A DNA stretch of 53,230 bases from Cyanobacteriota bacterium. Lineage in GTDB: Bacteria; Cyanobacteriota; Cyanobacteriia; Cyanobacteriales; Microcoleaceae. Positions 46,593 through 53,230 of the stretch are shown in pieces. Position 1 is the first letter of the stretch. Each line of letters starts with the position of its first letter. A program made the translations under genes and the position numbers. The stretch is taken from NCBI GenBank assembly GCA_025362325.1, contig JANYGO010000108.1, forward strand, positions 1 to 53,230, given 5' to 3'. A model generated the notes under the pieces. The model did no database searches and had not been told where the DNA came from. It saw only the letters and a list, made by a program, of their open reading frames with translations.

Positions 46593-46815
46593 CAAACAAA
46601 TTTTCCGCTTCAGCCAAACCACCAAAATCCACCCCAAAGTACATCCCAAAATATAGCCAATAAAATCCTCCCAAGAAAAGCCGCTACCGAGGAACAAACG
46701 CCCAAATAATGTAGCTCGAATCGCTATAGAATTCGCTGCTTAAACCGACGATGAAAATGGGGATAATCATCAGGATCGGAGCAACTCGATAGTTAAAAAA
46801 GGGATGCGCGCGATT
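46590..46815 (-). pseudogene. Remnant of a DUF2809-type small membrane protein
   Basis: On the minus strand the frame ending at 46590 encodes AIRATLFGRLFLGSGFSWED then FIGYILGCTLGWILVVWLKR, like the C-terminus of DUF2809 proteins. A second membrane-like stretch upstream, APILMIIPIFIVGLSSEF, is in another frame, and no start codon or complete helix set is present. It therefore looks like a gene reduced by deletion and frameshift. Confidence 0.55.
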
Positions 46816-47416
46816 AAATCTAAAATCTAAAATCCTATGGCTTGTTGGCGGTTGTTGAGATGCAGGCGTGCGATCGACCCATCAAGGCCAACAAACACCT
46901 CAAACGTACTCCCCCTCGACTTTTTGGGTTCTGGGGCTGTATGAAAGTGCATCCGCCGTTGCTGGGAGCATATTAAGCGCGTGGGGGCTAGCACGGAGCC
47001 AAATCAGCGCAAGTACGGAGCCAAATCAGTGCAAGTACGGAGATGAATCAACCCAAGCACTTTTGGCGCCACCTTACAGAAACCGATTGCTTTCTACTCC
47101 ACTTACGTGAAATCTGCTGTATGTGAAACTTTCGTAAAACTTCTGCACAGCTATTTACAACTTTAGCGATTATTAGTAAGCTCAAAGTAGCAACAAAAAC
47201 AGCCGACAAATTAAGACAAATCGGCACAGTATTTTCTTCCATAAAAGTGCAAAGCATCAGAGCGCAGAGCATCAGTTTTACGCTGACTGTAGAGGTTTTA
47301 TTTGCGCCACGTAAAATTTAATTTTCGACCAATATATTGCAACGACATAAAACTGACTACTATCCTTGAACGCCCAAGGAAACTCATTCACATTTAAAAA
47401 ATCAGGGAGGCAAATA
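46816..47416. other. Long leader region of the repeat/protease locus
   Basis: About 600 bp without a clear gene. It includes a 22-bp direct repeat in two and a quarter copies (unit ACGGAGCCAAATCAGCGCAA, then GT; 46993-47042) and an AAATCTA pair near 46814-46830. The last 300 bp are AT-rich and precede the strong ribosome binding site GGGAGG at 47405-47410. Confidence 0.4.
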
Positions 47417-49108
47417 ATGTTATCAATCAACTCGCTCACCCCTAGCACAACTTCCAGCACATCCATAATTCCTGACATTACAGAAAAAACGCAGTTAGGA
47501 AACCTTGCCAGCAGTTATCATTCCCCAGAAAAACCCCTACAGCCAAGCGAATTAGACACGAAAAATATCTGCCCACAATTGTTAAGTAAAAGCCAACTGT
47601 CAGCCGCAAAAAACACAACTCAATCGATAGAAAAAACAGAAATAGATGCTTTCATCATCGATAAACCTGGGGCGACAATCGATATCCTCCCCAAAAAAGA
47701 TTCAACAACATCCCTAATTGATCCGATTACTGGCAGCAGTACAAAATCTGAAACTACAAACACCATCAAAATTGACTCCACCACATTCACCGCAGAAACG
47801 AAAAACTCAACAGTTTCTGAAATTCCTAATTCTGTGACAACTCCTGCCGAGGTAAAACCAAATTCCTCCGCGACTGTTTCTGAAATTCCAACTAACGCGA
47901 CAAATCTTATCCGCGCAAAAACAGATTCTCCAACAGTAGAAACTAAAAACGCGACAGTTTCAGAAATCCCCGACAGCAACGCCACAACAGCAGACACAAA
48001 TTCAGAAAAATGTAAATGTACTGAAGTGGTAGAAACCAAAAATACGACAGTTTCAGAAATTCCCACTTCCACGACAAAGCCTGTGGAGGTAAAACCAGAT
48101 TCCTCCGCAACAGACATCAAGAATTCGACAGTCTCAGAAATTCCCACTTCCACGACAAAGCCTGCTGAGACAAAAGCAGATTCCTCAGCGACAGACACTA
48201 AAAATTCGACAGCCTCAGAAATTCCGACTTCCACGACAAAGCCTGCTGAGATCAAAGCAGATTCCTCAGCGACAGACACTAAAAATTCGACAGTCTCAGA
48301 AATTCCGACTTCCACGACAAAGCCTGCTGAGATCAAAGCAGATTCCTCAGCGACAGACACTAAAAATTCGACAAAGCCTGTGGAGGTAAAACCAGATTCC
48401 TCAGCGACAGACACTAAGAATACGACAGCCTCAGAAATTCCGACTTCCACGACAAAGCCTGCTGAGATCAAAGCAGATTCCTCAGCGACAGACACTAAAA
48501 ATTCGACAAAGCCTGTGGAGGTAAAACCAGATTCCTCCCCGACAGACACTAAGAATTCGACAGTCTCAGAAATTTCGACTTCCACGACAAAGCCTGCTGA
48601 GATCAAAGCAGATTCCTCAGCGACAGACACTAAAAATTCGACAAAGCCTGTGGAGGTAAAACCAGATTCCTCAGCGACAGACACTAAAAACGCGACGAAT
48701 CCTGTTGAGGTAAAACCAGATTCATCAGCAACAGAAACTAAAAACGCGACAGTCTCAGAAATTCCCATTTCTGCGACAAAGCCTGCTGAGGTAAAAGCAG
48801 ATTCTCCAGCGACAGAAACAAAAAACGCGACGAATCCTGTTGAGGTGAAACCAGATTCTCCAGCGACAGAAACAAAAAACGCGACTGTTGCGACTTCTGC
48901 GACGAATCCTGTTGAGGTAAAACCAGATTCTCCAGCGACAGAAACTAAAAACTCGACTTCTACGACAAATGTTATCGAGAAAAAACCAGATTCTCCAGCC
49001 ACAGAAACTAAAAATCCGGCTACGACGGCGAATCCTATCGAGAGACAACCAGATTTCTCAGTGACAGAAACGAAAAACCCAACAGTTTCGCACAATTCAT
49101 ACCCATAA
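47417..49108 (+). CDS. Thr/Ser/Lys/Glu-rich repeat protein (first segment of an interrupted giant gene)
   Basis: The 563-residue segment starts at an ATG with a strong ribosome binding site (GGGAGG six bases ahead), preferred over an upstream TTG at 47366. Residues 1-130 are polar and without signal peptide. From about 140 on, the sequence consists of units of 27 (TVSEIPTSTTKPAEIKADSS plus ATDTKNS) and 18 residues (TKPVEVKPDSSATDTKNS), predicted disordered, with no Cys or Trp in the repeats. It ends at TAA 49106, yet the same frame continues open beyond it and, after a second TAA, into a subtilisin-like protease. The repeat region would be a stalk or linker at the N-terminus of the full protein. 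Confidence 0.75.
   Translation: MLSINSLTPSTTSSTSIIPDITEKTQLGNLASSYHSPEKPLQPSELDTKNICPQLLSKSQLSAAKNTTQSIEKTEIDAFIIDKPGATIDILPKKDSTTSLIDPITGSSTKSETTNTIKIDSTTFTAETKNSTVSEIPNSVTTPAEVKPNSSATVSEIPTNATNLIRAKTDSPTVETKNATVSEIPDSNATTADTNSEKCKCTEVVETKNTTVSEIPTSTTKPVEVKPDSSATDIKNSTVSEIPTSTTKPAETKADSSATDTKNSTASEIPTSTTKPAEIKADSSATDTKNSTVSEIPTSTTKPAEIKADSSATDTKNSTKPVEVKPDSSATDTKNTTASEIPTSTTKPAEIKADSSATDTKNSTKPVEVKPDSSPTDTKNSTVSEISTSTTKPAEIKADSSATDTKNSTKPVEVKPDSSATDTKNATNPVEVKPDSSATETKNATVSEIPISATKPAEVKADSPATETKNATNPVEVKPDSPATETKNATVATSATNPVEVKPDSPATETKNSTSTTNVIEKKPDSPATETKNPATTANPIERQPDFSVTETKNPTVSHNSYP
48028..48990 (+). repeat. 81/54-bp tandem coding repeats
   Basis: Nearly identical units of 81 bp (for example GACTTCCACGACAAAGCCTG through ACACTAAAAATTCGACAGTC) alternate with 54-bp short forms lacking the SEIPTST part. 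The 3' units carry CCAGCGACAGAAAC variants. Length changes are all multiples of three, so the frame is kept. Confidence 0.85.
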
Positions 49109-49423
49109 AACGCTCAATCAGCCGTCACAGTTATTAATTCAATCGACAAAATAACAGGTGAAAAAATAGAAATAACTGCCATTCCCTCAGCCCCTACCCA
49201 AACAGAAACCGCAGACTTACCAGGAATACCAGCAGCAGCAACAGACATTCTCACCGGGGAAATTGCAAATATCTCCTTAACTCTCCCCAATACCTCCGTC
49301 AATGCAGACACTATTGAAACTACCAGCAAAGCCGATGAAAGTTTCCCACCAATTTCTGACGATGAAATTTCCACACTGTTTGAAACTCTCAATCGCCTAT
49401 TACCCGGAGTAGAATCAACCTAA
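49109..49423 (+). other. In-frame open segment between two TAA codons
   Basis: There are 104 sense codons between TAA 49106 and TAA 49421, in the same frame as the ORFs before and after. The translation (for example TADLPGIPAAATDILTGEI and DDEISTLFETLNRLLPGVES) resembles its neighbours in composition. It contains no ATG, GTG or TTG codon, so it cannot be a separate gene. It is either the internal part of a disrupted gene or is translated only by readthrough. Confidence 0.7.
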
Positions 49424-49462
49424 AAATATCCACCATCCGAGTCAGAATACACAATTTCTAAC

Positions 49463-52400
49463 TTGGAAACCGACTCAGAAAACCCAACCAATATTCCCGA
49501 AACAGGTACAACTCAAAATTATCTGCCGTCAGACTCAGCAAATATCATTACCAACACAGACAATCAGCCAGAAACAACCATTGACGAGTATGCAAACCCT
49601 AACTTTTACACCGACTCCGAAAAAACAACCGTTATTCCAGAAATAGCATCATCCGCAAATAATCAGCCAGAAAAACCTCTTCATATCATCGCCACCAGCC
49701 AAAGCGACTCCGAAACCAAGATTAACGAGTACCCATTTGCTGACACGGCTACCGAATTAGAAACAACCCCCAATTCCCCCCAACCATTAATCGGCATCAT
49801 CGACACCGGCTTCGCCGCCGACAACCCCAACATCGACTACAGCCAAATCATCCTCGGAAAAGACTTAATCGACAAAGACAACAACCCCCTACTCCAACCA
49901 AACGAAGGAAACCAACACGGAAGCGCAATCCTAGAAATAATTGCCGGTGACAAAAACAATCGCGAAACACCAATCTGGTTGGGAAGAGCAACAGGTTCGG
50001 GCAACTGGCACGAATCCTTGATAGAATTTGTAGACGCAGCAAAAGCATCAAAACAACCAAACGCCGTAGTTAACCTCAGCTTCGACTTAACCCAAATCAA
50101 TCCCGACGGCACGCAAACCACACGCTACAAACTGACAGAAACAGAAAAATTAGCACTCAAATACGCCCAAGAAAACAACATCCTGATTGTAGCAGCCGCT
50201 GGCAATCAAGGAGCGAAATCCTCAGCCCTAGGACAAGCATCAACCGAATTCCCCAACATCATCACCGTCGGCGCAGCTTCCAACAACAACCGCAGCGCAT
50301 ATTCCAGCTACGGATTCGGCTTAGACATCCTAGCACCAACCAGCATTCCACAAACAACAGAAACAGCAACAACCCAACCCAAACAAGGCACATCAATAGC
50401 AGCAGCCATCCTCACAAAAACCATCTCCCAAATGTGGGAAACCAACCCCAAACTAAACCCGCAACAAATCAAAAACATCCTTCTAAACACAGCAACAGAC
50501 ATCGACGTACCCGGATGGGATGAAAGAACAGGATACGGCATCATAAAGCAAGAATTAGCAATAGCCACAGCCACCCAAATAGTCCCCACAATCCCAGTAT
50601 TAGCAGCCACCAAACACCTAACAAAATCCCTAATCAGTGCCGACGAAAATATCAGCCAAACCCCAGCCCAACCTTCATCAAGAGCAGCCCTAACCAACGC
50701 ACAAGCCAACACACCAAAAACCACCAGCACCTCAACCGGAGACAACAACCAAGGTACAAGCTCATACACCACAGAATTAGCACCAAACACCACATCAAAT
50801 AGCAGTAACTATAACAACACAAAAAGCACAAACACCCAAACCAACAGAAGCTACTCACACACCGACTCCAACTGGAACAAAAGCCGTACCAATACCAACA
50901 GTAACGGCAACTCCTTGTACGAAACAAAAACAGATACAAATACAAACACCAGGGACTACACAGACAAAAACCTTTCCCTCTACTCAATAGAAAGAACAGA
51001 TAAATCCCAGTCAAGCCAGAACCGACTCAAATACGAAGGCACAGAAAATAGCCAAACCTCAGCCAAACAGAAATGGAGTTCATCTGGCAACTATACCAGT
51101 CCTTCACAAACTCGAAAAAGTGTTTCCGACAGTTACCTAAACAGCAAAACTCAATCCGACGGTAAACATGACGGTAACTATGGAGAGAGCAACTCCAAAA
51201 CCCAAGAAGAGTCAGGTTCAAAATCAACCACAAACAATCAGTATACCAGTAGCACTGGAAGTTCTGGTGACAACAGTACAAGCCAAATAAAAGGCAAGTC
51301 TGAGAGAACTTTGAGCAACAAAGGCAACAACTATACCGACACTTACAAAGGCGATAATTCCGAAGTAAATCAATCCAATTCCCACAGCAAAACAAGCGAC
51401 GGCCCCTCCAAAACCAACAACAGCGGGGACAACCGTTCAATCACCAAAAACACCTGGGACAACACCACAACCAACGGCAAAACCATCGGTAGCAGCACCC
51501 GCGATACTTACTCAGAAGGGAACAATAACTACAACACCAGTTACGATGACGGCAAATCAAAAAACAAGAGCAATCAAGACACGTATACCCAGAATCAGTC
51601 CCAAGAAACAAACAACACTAATGGTACTAACTCTTGGAGGAACAATCGAGATAATAATTACTCAGTCACCAGTGGAAATAACACAGACACTTACCAAAAT
51701 GGGGGAGACACTAGCAACCACAATCGCGACCATTATTCAATCAACAAATCAAACTATTCCAGCAGCAACAGTGCCGGAAAACCAAGTTCCAAAAACGAAA
51801 CTGAAAGCTATTCTGAAAATCAAGAGCAGTGGGATAGCGAGTACAAAGCTGACACTTACACCCCCAAAACTAACAGCGATGAATCCACAATAACTGCGAG
51901 TAAAAGTAATGGCAGTACCGAGGGCAATAATTCAAATTCTTCCAGCAGTAGCGATACCTCCAGAACTGGCAGTTCACAGACAGTCACAACTTACAAAGAT
52001 GGTCGAAAAACTGAGAATCGCAGTTCGAGTTACGAAAAATGGTTGAGGGACAGCAGTTACGATAGTAAGGGGGTAGTGAGTGACGTTTACAAGTATTCTA
52101 GCTGGACTTCGAGTTACAGCAAAAATTACTTTAAAGGAGGTTACAGTTGGACAGAAACCCTGAACGGTTACGACTCAGAATCGACAACAAAAAGAGCTGT
52201 TTATACGAGTAATGGCAGCAGTTGGAGTTGGACGAGAAGCGGGACTGTCTGGGATGATGGCAGGAATGATTGGAGTGAGAGTTGGTCGAAGTCGAGTTGG
52301 AAAGATGGCAAGTATTTGCCGAGTGAGTCTGAGTCAAAAAGGGGAGGGTTCGATCCGAAGAAAACAATACCGCAGGTGAATGATGTCCCAAAATTTGGGG

Positions 52401-53095
52401 AGGCACCACGGTTGACTAAGGCTCCGAAAAAACAGGTGCCGATCGACCTTCAGAAGCCTCCGAAGCCGAGTCAGGATATCTGGACACCACCGCGTCGTAC
52501 TGTTACTCCTCCACGAGAACTAGAGAATTTTCCAGATAATTGGTTCGCCGGTGCTGGGGGTGGTGGAGAACCTTCTTTCAAGGAAAAAATAAGGAGATTC
52601 TTGACAACAGGGGCAGGGGCGATCGCCAATTATAACAAGATTTCTGCTTTAATTTTTAGGTCTTCACAATCCGAGCGAAGGACAATAACTCAAGACCCAA
52701 AAATGATGCGACTCATCAGAGATAGTTTTAGCAGCAAACCAGAGTTAGCAACTCCAATCGCGGCATCATTGCTCACAGGAGAGCAGCGCTGGAGTAACCC
52801 TTCTAATGACTTTACTTTGCACTTTTCTCGGGATACTGAGAACGCTTTATCTTTTGATGCGACAATGAACTGCTGGGAAATGATTTTATATGCAGCTTTT
52901 CTCTGCGGTCAAATTAGCGGTAAGCAGCTCAAGAATTTTCTAGACTCAACTTACCCGACGCTCCAACAGATGAAGACAATGGGATACAGTAGAGATCCAG
53001 AGTTACCATTCTACCCAACTCGTAAAAAAGACGCTTCCAGCCCAACAAAATATCCTCAGCCTGGAGACTTAGTGTATTTTACAGATGGAATATAG
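49463..53095 (+). CDS. Subtilisin-like (S8) protease with Ser/Thr/Asn-rich linker and truncated toxin-like C-terminus
   Basis: The 1210-residue frame (open from 49424; a TTG at 49463 is the first possible start and lacks a good ribosome binding site) has an S8 domain at about 110-375. Its motifs are Asp in LIGIIDTGFA, His in NQHGSAILE, the oxyanion Asn in AAAGNQG and Ser in KQGTSIAAAI, so it should be active if made. The first ATG codon lies inside this domain, so the frame has no proper start of its own. About 600 residues rich in Ser, Thr, Asn, Lys and Tyr follow, then a Pro-rich stretch (PPKPSQDIWTPPRRTVTPP, about 1005-1030). A final domain has NCWEMILYAAF (Cys1137) and GDLVYF, typical of papain/NlpC-like toxin or peptidase folds. 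It stops before the expected His because a repeat supplies the TAG. Confidence 0.75.
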   Translation: METDSENPTNIPETGTTQNYLPSDSANIITNTDNQPETTIDEYANPNFYTDSEKTTVIPEIASSANNQPEKPLHIIATSQSDSETKINEYPFADTATELETTPNSPQPLIGIIDTGFAADNPNIDYSQIILGKDLIDKDNNPLLQPNEGNQHGSAILEIIAGDKNNRETPIWLGRATGSGNWHESLIEFVDAAKASKQPNAVVNLSFDLTQINPDGTQTTRYKLTETEKLALKYAQENNILIVAAAGNQGAKSSALGQASTEFPNIITVGAASNNNRSAYSSYGFGLDILAPTSIPQTTETATTQPKQGTSIAAAILTKTISQMWETNPKLNPQQIKNILLNTATDIDVPGWDERTGYGIIKQELAIATATQIVPTIPVLAATKHLTKSLISADENISQTPAQPSSRAALTNAQANTPKTTSTSTGDNNQGTSSYTTELAPNTTSNSSNYNNTKSTNTQTNRSYSHTDSNWNKSRTNTNSNGNSLYETKTDTNTNTRDYTDKNLSLYSIERTDKSQSSQNRLKYEGTENSQTSAKQKWSSSGNYTSPSQTRKSVSDSYLNSKTQSDGKHDGNYGESNSKTQEESGSKSTTNNQYTSSTGSSGDNSTSQIKGKSERTLSNKGNNYTDTYKGDNSEVNQSNSHSKTSDGPSKTNNSGDNRSITKNTWDNTTTNGKTIGSSTRDTYSEGNNNYNTSYDDGKSKNKSNQDTYTQNQSQETNNTNGTNSWRNNRDNNYSVTSGNNTDTYQNGGDTSNHNRDHYSINKSNYSSSNSAGKPSSKNETESYSENQEQWDSEYKADTYTPKTNSDESTITASKSNGSTEGNNSNSSSSSDTSRTGSSQTVTTYKDGRKTENRSSSYEKWLRDSSYDSKGVVSDVYKYSSWTSSYSKNYFKGGYSWTETLNGYDSESTTKRAVYTSNGSSWSWTRSGTVWDDGRNDWSESWSKSSWKDGKYLPSESESKRGGFDPKKTIPQVNDVPKFGEAPRLTKAPKKQVPIDLQKPPKPSQDIWTPPRRTVTPPRELENFPDNWFAGAGGGGEPSFKEKIRRFLTTGAGAIANYNKISALIFRSSQSERRTITQDPKMMRLIRDSFSSKPELATPIAASLLTGEQRWSNPSNDFTLHFSRDTENALSFDATMNCWEMILYAAFLCGQISGKQLKNFLDSTYPTLQQMKTMGYSRDPELPFYPTRKKDASSPTKYPQPGDLVYFTDGI

Positions 53096-53118
53096 CATTT
53101 CTTAGAAAGATGAGGTAT
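53091..53118. repeat. End of a family 5 element, containing the stop codon of the protease/toxin frame
   Basis: TATAGCATTTCTTAGAAAGA followed by TGAGGTAT matches the termini of the element at 3339..3469 at 24 of 26 positions for the closer end. The TAG at 53093-53095 is inside it. The remaining 110 bp to the window end hold no recognisable gene and may be the interior of this element. Confidence 0.65.
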
Positions 53119-53230
53119 AATATAACTGACTTAAACGGAGTGAAAAATATAGAACCTCAAAATGTTATACAGCTCTAATTAAATGGGGCGCTCTTCGAGC
53201 AGTAGTCCCTCGACCCGCAGCAGTCACTCT

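Noticed and set aside
47620..49095. 491-residue leftward open frame opposite the repeat protein
   Set aside because: It mirrors the codon composition of the tandem repeats on the plus strand (ValSerValAlaGluGluSer pattern) and has no ribosome binding site. The plus strand has a strong one.
49114..49392. 92-residue leftward open frame across the middle segment
   Set aside because: Considered as an antitoxin or immunity gene, but it lacks a recognisable family and overlaps the conserved plus-strand frame. It is explained by low stop-codon density of that composition.

Overview
The window looks like chromosome of a filamentous cyanobacterium of the Oscillatoriales type (Microcoleus, Oscillatoria or Phormidium-like). 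Supporting signs are very frequent HIP1 octamers (GCGATCGC), an LdpA circadian Fe-S protein, a Ycf45-like R3H ATPase, a cyanoexosortase A cluster, SLH and DUF1517 proteins, cyanobacterial-style chemoreceptors and dense heptanucleotide repeat arrays. The genus is inferred from gene style only.

Layout. 1-4.1 kb: the end of an unidentified ORF abuts a truncated DUF4347/delta-60-repeat surface protein, followed by repeat-filled DNA. 4.2-7.9 kb (minus strand): cyanoexosortase A, its EpsI-like partner and an HpsJ-like protein, with an RfbB dehydratase upstream. 8.2-12.3 kb: small secreted or membrane proteins (hypothetical, DUF1517, lipoprotein, SLH). 12.5-22.3 kb: a peptidoglycan-binding/YVTN propeller protein, alanine racemase, an MscS channel, a patatin, tRNA-Ser(GCT), an SxxK serine hydrolase, an NlpC/P60 endopeptidase, a GT2 glycosyltransferase and a cysteine desulfurase. 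22.4-28.6 kb: a two-helix membrane protein, a DUF1537 kinase, LdpA and the R3H ATPase. 28.8-39.4 kb: a complete chemotaxis cluster cheR-cheW-mcp-mcp-cheA-cheB, followed by a lone receiver protein and a large GAF-histidine kinase. 43.7-46.5 kb: tRNA-Gln(TTG), a second SxxK hydrolase and a DUF1460 amidase-like protein. 47.4-53.1 kb: the most unusual locus.

That last locus is one reading frame of 1893 codons (47417..53095), broken only by two in-frame TAA codons at 49106 and 49421. A strong ribosome binding site precedes the first segment. The 104-codon middle segment has no ATG, GTG or TTG codon. The last segment has no ATG ahead of its subtilisin-like domain. The sequence therefore behaves as one ancestral gene: a Thr/Ser/Lys/Glu repeat stalk, an S8 protease with all catalytic motifs, a roughly 600-residue Ser/Thr/Asn-rich stretch, and a C-terminal Cys-containing domain that resembles a papain-fold polymorphic toxin. 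That end is cut short because a repeat element supplies the final stop codon. It may be a decaying toxin gene, a set of independently made fragments, or a gene expressed by stop-codon readthrough.

The spaces between genes are rich in small non-coding repeats: at least six families with terminal inverted repeats, including two nested insertions, one of which has a visible 7-bp target duplication. Heptamer arrays (CCAATTA, GTTAGTA, ACAAATA, ATGACTA, AAATCTA types) often lie just upstream of start codons.
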